Counted from the stretch's first letter, positions 25,890 through 37,426 are shown. The stretch is 64,000 nt of DNA from Viscum album (GCA_963277665.1 OY728121.1:1657242062-1657306061); one strand, 5' to 3'. Made by a program: numbers and translations. Notes: generated by a model not told the origin, from the letters alone.

Positions 25890-27440
25890 AACCCAAATGA
25901 GGATTGAGAGAGATCCTATGTTCATGGTTTCTGTAATGATGGATATAGTAATTGTTAAGGAATGGAAAACACCACTCCTTTTTCAAATGATTTGGAAACA
26001 GTATTTATTGGAAAATATAAAAATTTCTCAGTTTGATGACAATAATTTTCTTAAGAAAATTAAAGTTGATAAGGGTGTAAAATTAGTATACTTCATGTAT
26101 GAGGATGGAATTCTAAAATTTGGAAAGATTTTATGTCTTCCATAAATACCAGATCTAAAAATGGAACTATAGTATGATTCTTAGAGTTTACATTTCTCTA
26201 TACACCATGATATTACCAAGATGTATAGATATTTGTAGGAACCTTTTTGGTGGGATAATATGAAGGGTGAAATTTCTGATTATGTTCTAAGATGTTTATT
26301 TTTTCAACATGAAAAAGTTAAGAGACATAATCCTAGAGTAGTTATGAAACCTCTACCTATTCCTATGTGAAAGTGGGATGAAATTACTATAGACTTTTTC
26401 ACTAGATTACCAAATATCCCTAGAAAGAATGATACGATATGGGTAATCATTGATCTCCTTACAATATCAGAACATTTTTTTTATAAGAGAAAATTTACCT
26501 CTTTAGTTCCTATAAATACTCAATATTAATAAAATTTTAAGACTTTATGGTGTATGACTATCGATTTTACCTAACCGATATCCCTATTTTACATAAAAAT
26601 TATTAAAGAATCTTCAAAAGGCTCTGGATATTATGCTTCATGTGAGTAATGGTTGTTGCCCTCAAATTAAGGGATTTTCTGAAAGGACTATTCAAACATT
26701 GGAATAAATGTTAAGATCATTCTCACATGACTCTCAAGGTATGTGGGATTAGTATGTATATTTGCTAGAGTTTTACTAAAATTTTAGTTTTTATTATTGT
26801 ACTCAAATTCCTCCATTTAAAGCATTATATAATAAGAGATATCGTACTCAAACCTTTTGGGATGAAGTTGGTAAGGTGAAACATATAGGCACAAAAATTA
26901 TTAAAGATAAAATGAAAAAGTTAAATACTCTTCAGGCTCATATTAAAGAAGCTCAACATAGGAAAAAGATTTATGGTGACAACCAGATAAAGGATTTGGA
27001 AATTCATGTGGGGGATCATGACTTTATGGATGTATATCAATGTAATGTTATCATAAGGTTTGGTAAGAAAGGAAAAATGATACCTAGGTACTTCAAAAAA
27101 AATTAAATTATGGAATGAATTTTTTCTTTGTTATACTATTTATCAATTCTATGAAGTCTCTCTGGATTTTTAAATGTGTTTCGCATATCATTGTGAAAAA
27201 ATTATATGCTAACCCCAATGTATATACTCACTAATGAAGAAATAGAACTAAAACCTCATTTGTCTTATTATGAAGAGCATATTGGGATTCTTCACATTAT
27301 AGAGAAATTATTGATAAATTGGATGAGTTTATTGGTAAAAGTTCTTTAGAGAAACCATAAAATGGAAGAAGTAATGTGGGAACATGAGGATGTTATGAAG
27401 ATGAACCACCCTCATTTATTTATAAGGTAATATTCACTAA
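25890..27440 (+). pseudogene. Element C integrase and chromodomain relic
   Basis: The zinc-binding N-terminal region is at 26190-26330 (SIHHDITKMYRYL, FWWDNMKGEI). The core is at 26380-26730 (EITIDFFTRLP, DTIWVIIDLLT). The third catalytic glutamate is kept in FSERTIQTLE near 26680-26705. A 76-codon open stretch at 26876-27106 is the integrase C-terminus (HRKKIYGDNQIKDLEIHVGD, MIPRYF). A chromodomain follows at 27230-27425 (MSLLVKVL, RNHKMEEVMWEHEDVMK). Stops and shifts separate the pieces. Confidence 0.85.
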
Positions 27441-27476
27441 AAAAAATTAGGAATTTTTTTTTGAAGGATGGAATAA

Positions 27477-30313
27477 TGTAACACCCCAATATTTTACAGT
27501 ATGTATCTTCTTAAATAAATTCAATTTATTCGATAACTTATATTTCACGCAACACAAATATTAAACAAAACATGATATACTATTAAATATTATCATGATT
27601 GTTAGAATACTAACATGATTGTTAGTAATAGTAATATATCTATTTGAATAATATTCTCACCTATGAAACTATAATTAAAATTTAGGCATCTCGTAAATGA
27701 AAATATGATATATTTATATCATAGAATATGTAAATAAATGTTTTAAAAATAATCAATTATGTTTAGGTGTTTTTTTAAACAAAAATGTTCAATTAAAATT
27801 TTAAAATTAATATCGTGTTTAAAAGAAATTTATTTTCATAAAATATATTCCTGAATTAACATTTTATTATATTATAATTACAGTATAATTTTATGAGATA
27901 GTAATTAACTTTTAAAAGTGAGGTAAAATCAGTTATAATATTAAAATATGTATTTTTTTAATAATTGATGATTTTAATTATAAATTGAATATACCATATC
28001 AATAAAATTATTTTCATTAAATGGATTCCTTTTTTGGATTATTCATGTTGAAAAATGTTTAGGGATAATTTTTGAGATTTTCCGAAATGGTTGAATTTTT
28101 CATGAATAGTGAAATACAGTAATTTATGGTATTTAACATTATATGAAAATAAATTGATTTTTATGTTATTAATGAGGTATGGATGAGGTAATAACCCATT
28201 ATATTGTACAAACATGTACTAGTTACAATATTTATTCATGGGAATCAACATTAATTATATTCTTGATCCAAAATAAAAAACTAATGAATAAAATAATCAA
28301 AAAACACCCCTCTAATCCAGTATAAATACCACCCATCACCACCCATCACCACCCCTTATACGCGCACCTTATAATCCTTGAGTAGAATATAAATTCTTAC
28401 CAATTATATTACCAAGCCTCTTACCCACGTCAAAGACCTATTGGTCTTACTAAAAGTCCAAATCCAAGTATCATGAGGAGGTTCCCAATGAGATGATATT
28501 CAAGAGGTAAAATCCTCCTTTTTTAACATGTTCCAAATTAAGTAATTAATGAATGTAATTTCATTATACATGACATGATGTACAAGTGTGGAGCACTTTC
28601 ACACATAAGGTCAGCGGCATATCAACTCACTTTTATTTATGTGAGATATTCCTTATTCACCACTAATTTTAATGTTTAGTGTATTTATAATTACAATTGA
28701 TATATTATATCTGGAATCTTGTTATCTTCATGATATTCAATGTTTCATTTGATGATTATTACTTTTATGGGGTATACGATTCGACTAATTACAACATTTT
28801 AAGGGTTTTCTTAACACTATTTCCATTCATTTTGTTAAAAATATATGTCATTGGTTATGATATACCAATAATATAAGTTAAATAACATTTGATTGTTTTA
28901 TACTATATTTCCACTTTTATTTTTTGGATTTAATTTTTTCACACAAATTTTTTTCACTAATTTATCATCACTATAGTGATCTGATCTTTGTAAAGAGTTT
29001 ATCATCTAACTTTTATTTTTGTAAGATATGCCTCATTCACTAATTATTTTTGTGTATAATGTACACAAACTGACATTTTATATATTATATCATGATTATC
29101 ATTGTCTTCATTATATTACATTTTTCATTTGATAATTATTACTTTTATGGGGTATACGATTCGACTGATTACAAAGTGGTAAGTGATTTCTTAACTCAAT
29201 TTTCATTCATTGGGATAATATTCTATTCATTGATAATTCCATGACAAGATTATGTGTAAAATGAATTATGATTATATTTTTCTCTATTTAAAATTGTTTT
29301 ATGTTGAACTAGAATTACTATAAATAATCTATTCATTTGATTGATGATATGATCCTTTTAATTTTCTTTCATTGAGGAGTATTCTTGACGTTATGCACCA
29401 ATTATCTTTTCTATGGTGTATATATTAGACCTTTTAGTTATGACCACAAACAATTAAATATTTCATTAAATATACATATTTCTTGTAACATAGATATAAA
29501 TATTTTATAAATGGTTTTCCATTTATTTATATGGTGTTTACTTTGAATGGTATTTTAACAGGAGAAATATTGATAAATTTATATCCTCTACTCAATACAG
29601 ATATTTTGATAAGTTTTATTATTCATGAATTAAATCTTTTTTTGTGTCATGATTTGGAATTTTTTATGGGTGAGGATCAACATTATATATCCCCTCAATG
29701 CATCGACTGGTCTCATAAGACAAAATAGTTAGAGACACACCATTCGTATTTATTTCCAAGCAGAATTAGGCATGTTTCTACCCACATACTTAAATAACCT
29801 TTGAATGGTTTTGATGCTTGTGGTTCATGTGCTACATATATGATGTCCAATATTTAATAATTTCTATTATTTAATATTTAGTTATTAATATACATGATTT
29901 TTTCACTATGAATAAATATAAGGATGTATCATTATTCTTAGTTTATTGATTAAATGGAATGTTCTATTCTACTATTTACCATTATTTATTGATTATGGAT
30001 TATTAATTATGCTTCAATTATTGTTCTTTAATGTTTTTGTTGTATGTAATCCTTACTAAAAATTTGAGTCCACCATTTTATTTTTTTCCTTCCCAAGGTT
30101 ATGAAGATGAAATCTTTGAATAAGTGTCAAGGAAGAAGTTTATTTTCCATTGTTATGTTCTATGTTTAATTACTAATGTAATAAGGAAACCATTCATGTA
30201 TCTAATTATTCAACACTACTAAACTGATTGATACATCTGGATGTGATGTTTTGTATCTATCCATTGAAATAAAATAACCAATGAATCTGGCCTACTAGGA
30301 TTGGGATGTTATA
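27477..30313 (+). repeat. Right LTR of element C
   Basis: Starts TGTAACACCCCAATATTT after GGATGGAATAA and ends GGGATGTTATA. It contains ACTATTATAAATACC-like promoter sequence at about 28318-28335. An ACTTTTATGGGGTATACGAT string occurs at both 28761 and 29141, each followed by a CGACT-ATTACAA match, so part of the LTR is internally duplicated. No gene in this stretch. Confidence 0.8.
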
Positions 30314-31362
30314 GCATCCCTTGTCTACAATTCATACAAATCCCAAATAATATTATTTCCCTAATAACCCATCCATACTCATCAACTCCAATGTCTAAAC
30401 TCTATCCTATCTCCTACAATCACTTTGATACTACTCTATCCTGAGCACCTCCATGCAAAGGTAACCCTCCTAGAATAAAAATGAATAGAGGAAGAAAACA
30501 ACCCGTGAATCATTCCTCCAATAGGCCTTGAATTTCCCATTATCATTAAGATTATATCAACCACACATATTGGAGGATTTAACATTATAAGATTTTAAGG
30601 AATAATAGATATGATAAGAAACAATCAGTCCAAAACTTTCATAAATATTAATGAAATCCCAATATATTTAATGTCATACAAAATTTGAAATAACTAAAAA
30701 TTATTAAAATTAATCCTCAAGAGTTATAATAAAACTACAACCACTCATGAATAACTCCCATGAACTAGTAACACCCGTATTGATTACCAAGAAGCTCCTT
30801 TAGACCTAAAAACATTTCATATATATGTAGGGTGATCATAACTTGCTTTCTTAGTTGGTTCCTCCACAAAACAACTTTTTCAAAATGTGAAAGAATCATA
30901 CTAAATCTCAATGATTAAAAAAATGAAATTAACTCTTCTCCTAAAAATGTAATACTTTTTTTCAATACTCATAATTGATCACTCCCCTTGTAACTCATAT
31001 AAGTAAATCATTCATTTATCAGAATAATATATATAAATGATGGTATTGTGATTCCACTACTCCACTGGTTTTTCTCTATCATGAATCAATAAAAAACCTC
31101 TTATGTTCATCCCTTCCATATGTTATACTACACCTCACACATACATATCAAAACTATTTTTTGTCCCATACAACCTAAAAAATCACCATCCTCATCATCC
31201 CTATTAATAACTAATTGTTTTTCTGAAAGTCACTACAACCCACGTAAATTTATTAGACCTCAATCCATCATAGCCCACATATGTACACCCAATGAATTCC
31301 ATAAATACCATGACCAGATACAATTATTTTATTTACATATCCATGATTAATACTTTAACATT
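30314..31362 (-). repeat. Repeat family D, second copy, left half
   Basis: Homologous to 3240-4604 (see landmarks there), with about 400 bp absent relative to the first copy. It is cut off exactly at ATT (31360-31362) by the CACTA left end and resumes at 59880. No coding content was recognised. Confidence 0.75.
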
Positions 31363-31390
31363 CACTACTAATAATTTTACCTATCCCAAT
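31363..31390 (+). repeat. CACTA left terminal inverted repeat
   Basis: CACTACTAATAATTTTACC and the following bases to CCCAAT; partner at 59852-59879. CACTA begins exactly after ATT. Confidence 0.8.
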
Positions 31391-31394
31391 ATTT

Positions 31395-31815
31395 GAAAAC
31401 CTTCAGGATTGGATATCCCAATGGTTCCTAGAACCATTGGCTTGATGGTCATTGCAATATCCCTATACCAACGGTTCTATATAAATAGTTGGTATATAAT
31501 TTCTGAAGTTAATCTCTTCCAATGGTTTCAATTAAACCATTGGGATATATGTATACCCACAGTTCAAGAATCGTTGGTATACATTCTTGTTTAGAATATA
31601 ATTTATTCCAATGGTTTCCTTGAAACTATTGGGATATATATATACCAATTGTTCAAGAACCATTGGTATACACATTCAAGTATATAACATATTGCAATGG
31701 TTTCTAAAACAGTTGGAATAGATACATAATAAAGGTTTAATAACCATTTGTGTACATACTTACCCGCCTAGCTGTATACCAATGGTTTTGAGAATAGTTT
31801 TAGATCCTATTCACC
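31395..31815. repeat. CACTA left subterminal palindromic repeats
   Basis: About seven inverted-repeat units. The first is perfect: CCAATGGTTC and GAACCATTGG around a 3-base loop (31418-31440). Later units near 31470, 31520, 31555, 31608, 31645 and 31695 alternate CCAATGG...CCATTGGGATA with ATACCAA...TTGGTATA. Arrays of this kind are the usual transposase-binding zone just inside CACTA ends. Confidence 0.8.
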
Positions 31816-32494
31816 CAGAAACCAGCAGCCAGCAACGTAGTCATCATCCTATTCTAGACTTCTAGAACCTATTAACATGACTTCTAAAACCTGTAAACAT
31901 GACTGCTTCTCTTCCAATCTTCCAGAACCTATAAACATGAATGCACCTGTAAACATGACAGCTTTGAATCCAAGTGCCTTTCAGAATTGCAAGACATTTA
32001 AGGGATAAAATATGTGTTTTGTGGATAAAACCCACAATTTAAAAGAAAATACTATACATTACAGGTATGTTCATGAATGATGACTTTTTGTCCATCTATG
32101 TATGGAATTCAGTGACAGGGATGAGTTTTAACATTTAAACAACATTCTAGTGTATGTTTAGGATGGGTTCATTCATTTAACGAGTGTTCTAGTTTATTTT
32201 TAGGTGAGGTGAGATAGAAACCGTGTTAGGCATATCATTAGAACATGGGAAAAATGGTTAAATATGTATATTCAAAGGAGTAGGCACTACAACATATGAA
32301 TTGGCAGTGGTAAGATGATGTTTATGGTGGGAAGACCCATAAGCCTGAAAGGTGTTGAACAATGAAACCATTAGTGTTTTTAGATATATGGGCTCCGGTA
32401 ATCAACATCTTGGTGTGGAAGTTATGAAAACAGGCATTGGATCTGGTTTTCTGGTCAGAGAAGCTTAAGTTATTGGTTATTCCTTGGATGTGTT
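31816..32494. other. CACTA interior, left part
   Basis: Non-TE-like sequence with a few direct repeats at 31864-31970 (AACCTATAAACATGA and AACCTGTAAACATGAC variants, four copies). Coding potential at 32330-32494 is unclear. The Sirevirus interrupts it at GTGTT. Confidence 0.5.
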
Positions 32495-33753
32495 TGTTGG
32501 ATCAAATATATAGATGTATATGTATATTAGATGGAAAAATACAAGAGGGGGGGTGAATTGTAGGTTTAAAAACTTTGAGTTAAAACACTTAGAGATCAGT
32601 TTAAAAGATCTTAAACTAATACAATTCAAACAACCACAACTGTATTGAATATAAAGGTATGAATTAATGAAATACTATTAGAAAAGTAAAGTAATTATAT
32701 TCAAGATGAATACAATAATCAGAGTAATACAAGTGTGAGAGATTCTACCATAAATCGTATAGAATCTATTAATACAAAATGTAATAGAATAATTGAAATT
32801 GATACAATTAAAATTGAAAGTGTAATGAAGAAAGGAAACAATACAAATTCCTTTCTAATACAAACAGTAGCGGAAATGTAAAAGTATTACAATTCTTTTT
32901 ACCCAAAGAGAAGGGTTATCCTTTCACCTAGGATAAGAGTTTTGTCTTACCACCATCTTGGTAAGCCCTGGATACGATGATCGGTTCGTCTGTCTGCCTA
33001 TCCCCGGCAGCCCTCGATATGATGATCAGAACGTCTGTCTGCCTATCCCCGGAAGCCCTCGATACGATGATCGGAACATCTGTCTACCTATCCTTGGCAA
33101 CCCTCGATTTTATAGGTAATCGACACCTCTGTATTTAAATTACTTGAAAGCCCTCGATATGATGATCGGACGCACAAAGCACAAAGCATGAGAGAAGTCA
33201 CAGTGTCTCTCTCTAGAACTTGATAAAAGCAAAGAATCACAGTTGGTCACACACGTTCACAGTCTCCCCTTCTCGGCTTCAAATGACCTCCTATTTATAG
33301 GCCTCAGGTTCCAATGGTCACATTTCCTCCAACGGTCATATTTCTCTGAAAAACTCAAAGGGACTTGGACACCTGGTATTATAACGGTCATATTGAAACA
33401 GAAAGCACGACATCATTTTGATTAGTTTGTAACTAACACAATGACATCGTATTGGTTAAAACAAAAGACATATGAAGATGATAAACAACATTACGATTAA
33501 TATGAAACATGTGTTTTTGACTAAGTACCAAAACAAGAAAGTAATGAAAGTAAGAGTATTAGAGTCAGTACGATACAATTGACAGATTCAATATGATACG
33601 ATTGAAAGAGTCAGTACGATACGATTGACAGAGTCAGTAAGATACGATTGACAGAGTCAGTACGATATGATTGACAAGGTCAGTACAATTAAAAATACAT
33701 TTGTGATTTCCAAAACAAGATATAGAAGTCAAAAGGGAACTTTTGACTCAACA
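32495..33753 (-). repeat. Sirevirus 3' LTR
   Basis: Runs from TGTTGGATCAAAT to TTGACTCAACA on the plus strand, with 5-bp inverted ends TGTTG and CAACA. It contains a 45-bp-period repeat (units at 32964, 33009, 33054 and 33099, core CCCTCGATACGATGATCGG) and a 23-bp repeat at 33561-33690 (AGTCAGTACGATACGATTGA). Confidence 0.95.
33288..33338 (-). promoter_or_regulatory. TATA box and MSA-like element in the 3' LTR
   Basis: The minus strand carries CTATAAATAGGAG at 33288-33300. Upstream of it (33328-33338) lies TCCAACGGTCA on the plus strand, fitting the plant MSA consensus YCYAACGGYYA bound by three-repeat MYB factors. A second AACGGTCA lies at 33383-33390. The 5' LTR counterparts are 43314-43326 and 43354-43364. 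Confidence 0.6.
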
Positions 33754-33769
33754 ATCTTCCCCTTTTTGG
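33754..33769 (-). other. Polypurine tract of the Sirevirus
   Basis: The minus strand reads CCAAAAAGGGGAAGAT directly before the 3' LTR. This is the normal primer site for plus-strand DNA synthesis. Confidence 0.85.
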
Positions 33770-33808
33770 AAAGCACAAAACACAAAGTAAAGACAAAAAG
33801 AAATAATT

Positions 33809-34012
33809 ATCCCCCCCTGAGTTATTGGAAACTTTTATGAATATGAATTTGAATACAACTAACTCACCCTTAGGTGTATACTTTCCTAAGGATTGTATTC
33901 ACAGTTTTTCCTTGGTTTTGAAGTAATTTATTAAATCATTCTCCCTTTGTAGAAAATTCTCCCCCTTTATAAAAAATTCTCCCCCTTTGTGAAACATTCT
34001 CCCCCTTTGTGA
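33809..34012 (-). repeat. Array of extra polypurine-tract copies
   Basis: Four copies of CAAAGGGGGAGAAT type (minus strand) begin at 33938, 33958, 33978 and 33998 on the plus strand, exactly 20 bp apart. A further G-run (CAGGGGGGGATAA) lies at 33809-33823. Multiple polypurine tracts upstream of the 3' LTR are a known Sirevirus feature. Confidence 0.85.
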
Positions 34013-34145
34013 TTTACAAAAATAATGGGGTAATCTTGGGTTTCCTGAAAAAGTTAGATAAAAGAAATGAAGGAAAAAAGAAAGAATAGCATAAATGTCA
34101 TTACAAAACACATGTTCCATAAGAAAAGAAAAACAAATACAATAG

Positions 34146-36385
34146 TCATTTTTTTTCTCTTTCCTTTTCCTTCTTTATCAGATCATGATGAACAACTTTC
34201 ATCTTCTTGATTAATTTCTTGTCTTCAGAGATTGAATCACCTTGAGATCTGAGAAGCTCTTGTTGGTCAGCAAATAGTTGATCTTGATTTCTGATAGTCT
34301 CATCCTGGACTCTGATAACTTCCTCAAGGGTATCAATTCTGTCTTACAAATTCTTTTTATCTTTAGATAACACAGAATTTTGTTTCTTCAACAAAACCAT
34401 TTCATCTTTGAAAGATGAATCCTTTGAGAATTCAGACTGAAAAGCATTCATTCTCTCTTTCAATTCTTTCACTGAAGGAATATCAGCTCCATGAGTTACC
34501 CGATTCAGCCTTTCAACCGTTTCTTTGTCAAGCTTATTAAAGGCAATAGTAATATCATTTGACAACCTCCTTATATATTCTATTTCTATCTCATGGTCAT
34601 TCATCGAGCTTTCTGTTTTATATGAACACTTGGTCATCCTATTTCAAGCCTTCTTATGAGCAGCTGAAGTTTCAGAAAGAACTTCCAAATCGGCTTTAAC
34701 TGACAAAACATTCTTTCTTAATTCTCTTATAGATCCAAACTTCTTTTTTTGATTGTCAGTAATGAAATCAATTTTCCCTTCCAGCCTGGGAAAGTAAGGA
34801 ATAATATTTTCAACCCTTCTTCAAACATGAACAATATAATCACTCTTCTTGAGAGAGATTGTGTGTTCTGAATCAGTATCCTCATCATACGAAGGCAATT
34901 CATTTGATCGGCTTGAGTCAACAACTGGCTGTTTTCCTTTTGATTTTTCTTTCTCTTTTCTTTCTTCTTCTACTTTGTCACTAATGACAATAACTTTTTC
35001 AGTTTGAGAAGATTGAGCACCTTTCATTGCCTGAGGGAGTGTTTTATCTAGAGTTTCAGAATTTTCAACAGGTGCTTGATCGGCATGAGGGGTTTGTTGA
35101 ATACCTTCACTCTATTTTGATAAGATTCTTCTCTACTCTTTTTCGAACTCTGAAGGAATTCTAAAAGAAAATCTCCTTTCTCTTCTTCAACTTCCTCTAT
35201 TTCTTGCAACATCTGCTTTCCTTTCTCTTTCTATGGAAGACTTTGTACGATGGGCTCTTGATGAACTTCTTTCGTTAGTTGAGCACTAGCATCCTCAACC
35301 ATTCTAAGTACTTTAGAGATATCAAAGTCTTGATCCTTTCTTTTCAAAACAGTCTTCTTTTTCTTTTCAGCTTGAAGGGTTTCCTCTACCCTTATTATTT
35401 CTGAAAAAGCTTCAGCTGGGTCAAGACCAAACTTTGGATCTCTTTCCATTCTCTATTCCTTATCCTTTCTCCATTTAGCTACAACATCTTTACTGTACTT
35501 TGGCTTCTTCTTTGGCTTTGAGCTGGTTTGCAGATCAGAATTTTGAGTAACACCAACAGAAGAATTATCTTTGGCTGGAATAGGTGCCGATTGATTCTGA
35601 GCTAATTCTGCTTCGAAATCTCTTACAAAAAGTTTTGAATTCGGGTCAAAACAAACATTCAACTTCTTCAAAGTACTCTTACTAATCCAGGATGGCTTCA
35701 GATCTATCAGCTTTCCTTTCAAAGGAATGCTGCAAAACTTTATGCTCTCAAGAATAAACTTTGTAAGGATAGCTGGATATATAATCATTTGGGACTTAAT
35801 TCCTCTTGTCTTGACATTATTGATAGTTTCAAAAACATATCCCATGAGATTTACTTTTCTCATATTTACAAGATATTCAAGCATAAAAACATCAGAAACT
35901 TTCAGAGTTTCTCTATCTCCTTTTCTTGTGATAAGAAAACCTTGCATCCAAAGATTCACAAACCTATTGTCCGGAGAAAGATAAGCCACTTTTCTTCTCT
36001 CTTCATTTATAACAAACAAAGACTTCTCAGCACTTTCTCTATTAAACATACCGAATTCCTCTGGTATTTTATGAGATAGACAGAAAGAATCACCTTCTAT
36101 TGGGACATTCATGAAATAATCCGCTTGTTTCACAGACATATACAATTTTCTATCGTACACAAAAAAATTGATATTCATGTCTTTGTCGAAAGATGCGGTT
36201 TTATAGAACTGACTGACTTCATCAAATAGAATCGGATCTTGAGAAATATGTCTTTCAACACATAAATGCTCCCATCCTTGAAACAAAATGATTCTTCTGA
36301 TTGTAGAATCATACGAATCAAAAAAGTCCCAAGAAACTAACCTTTATCTAAAAAAGTATTTCTCTATAAAATTCTTTGAAGACAT
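34146..36385 (-). pseudogene. Extra ORF downstream of pol (Sirevirus ORF2)
   Basis: On the same strand as pol, begins MSSKNFIEKYFFR at 36385, with a TAA at 36344-36346. The longest open piece is 277 codons (35453-36286). The N-terminal ~300 residues look globular. The segment with VSDVFMLEYLV, KVNLMGYVFETI and YPAILTKFILESI recalls a domain often seen in plant retroelement extra ORFs and labelled 'putative plant transposon protein'; that link is from memory. A charged low-complexity middle follows (KPKKKPKYSKD, then an acidic patch), then a C-terminal coiled coil (34150-34640). It ends at TGA 34146-34148; stops at 35453 and 35231, and at least one frameshift, break it. No signal peptide or convincing membrane span, so an envelope role is not supported. 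Function unknown. Confidence 0.75.
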
Positions 36386-36518
36386 TTTGGTGGGAGTATT
36401 ATCAGAGGACTGAGACAAATATGTGATTCCAATAAAAGATCGTACGATCACTTAAAACTAGTGGATAAGAGCTTCGCCTCAAAAACCTGAAAAACCAATG
36501 TGGTTTTGGGGAGGGGGG

Positions 36519-36549
36519 CTATTTATAGGCAGCAAAAGGGTGACCGTTG
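36519..36549 (-). promoter_or_regulatory. Candidate internal promoter of ORF2
   Basis: Minus-strand CCTATAAATAG (36519-36529) lies about 135 bp upstream of the ORF2 start. CAACGGTCA lies just upstream of it (36541-36549), and a second CAACCGTAT next to that. The LTR promoter also contains CTATAAATAG and CAACGGTCA. The GC-rich stretch downstream (GCCCCCCTCCCC) resembles a leader. Confidence 0.55.
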
Positions 36550-36718
36550 ATCTTATACGGTTGATATTTGAAGAAAAGAAATCAACGGATAGGATTAAAG
36601 GGAAAAAAATTTAAAAAAAAATATACCTGCTGGAGATCATAAGGTAATTGTTGGTTTAGATTGTACTGAAAGGTGAAAAAAAAACATAAGCGTACGAAGA
36701 AAAAAAAATCATCATGTC

Positions 36719-37175
36719 GATGGAAAACAATATCATTACCATGAACTGACAAGCCGATGGAAAACAATCTTGTTACCATGAACTGACAAGCTGATGGAAA
36801 ACAATTTTTTTACCATGAACTGACAAGCCGATGGAAAACCATTTTGTTACCATGATCGGACAAGCTGATGGAAAACAATTTTGTTACCATGATCGGACAA
36901 GCCGATGGAAAACAATTTTCTTACCATGATCGGACAAGCCGATGGAAAACAATTTTGTTACCATGATCGGACAAGCCGATGGAAAAGAAATTCATTACCA
37001 TGATCGGTCGATACGATGGAAACGAAATTCATTACCATGATCGGACGATATGATGGAAAAGAAATTCATTACCATGATCGGTCGATACGATGGAAAATAA
37101 ATTAATTACCATGATCGGATGATATGATGGAAAAGAAATTCATTACCATGATCTGACGATACGATGGAAAAGAAG
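36719..37175. repeat. 37-bp tandem array between pol and ORF2
   Basis: Twelve complete units plus a partial one, starting GATGGAAA at 36719 and ending with the start at 37163. That is exactly 12 periods of 37 with no indels. Units 1-7 end in ACAAGCC or ACAAGCT; units 8-12 mostly alternate CGATAC and CGATAT or TGATAT endings, giving a 74-bp dimer pattern. All contain TTACCATGA, and most continue TCGG. Confidence 0.9.
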
Positions 37176-37328
37176 TAAATAATACAATAAAACTGTCAAT
37201 ATGATAAACAGAAAATTAAATGATACGATAAAATTTTCAATACGATAAATAGAAAAGAAAAGAAAAAAACACATACCAAGAGAATAAATAATTAAAGATC
37301 ATAAGATAAGAAGAAAACACAGTAAGAA

Positions 37329-37346
37329 ATGTTCTCCCCCTTTCTA
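37329..37346 (-). other. Internal polypurine-tract-like motif after pol
   Basis: The minus strand reads CTAGAAAGGGGGAGAACA, about 80 bp downstream of the pol stop. It resembles the terminal tracts and could act as an internal priming site. Confidence 0.5.
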
Positions 37347-37426
37347 GAGGAGTTGTTTGATGTAAGGAGAAATATAAAACAGGAAGTGGATATGAATTAT
37401 TATTTTAATGTAATCATTACAATCTT

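Larger units (their letters stand above)
21187..30313 (+). mobile_element. Ty3/gypsy chromovirus C, internally deleted, plus strand
   Basis: Two LTRs (about 21187-24561 and 27477-30313) enclose only 2.9 kb. The internal region has a PBS, a leader of about 330 bp matching the leader of element B, then jumps straight into the RT FIDD motif and continues through RNase H, integrase and chromodomain. Gag, protease and the first half of RT are missing. Both LTRs end in TA, after TGAGTTTCTA and TGGGATGTTA. It could only have moved using proteins from another element. Confidence 0.8.

Noticed and set aside
32286..32300. CACTACAACATATGAA as a CACTA terminus
   Set aside because: No matching inverted end or 3-bp duplication; the end at 31363 has both and lies outside the palindromic repeats.
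33899..34150. Hydrophobic minus-strand reading near the end of ORF2, as a possible envelope membrane anchor
   Set aside because: It is out of frame with the coiled coil, and its hydrophobicity follows from a T-rich minus strand; no partner signal peptide exists.
35727..36079. Plus-strand ORFs of 85 and 96 codons
   Set aside because: Shadows of the antisense ORF2 of the Sirevirus, with no motif of their own.
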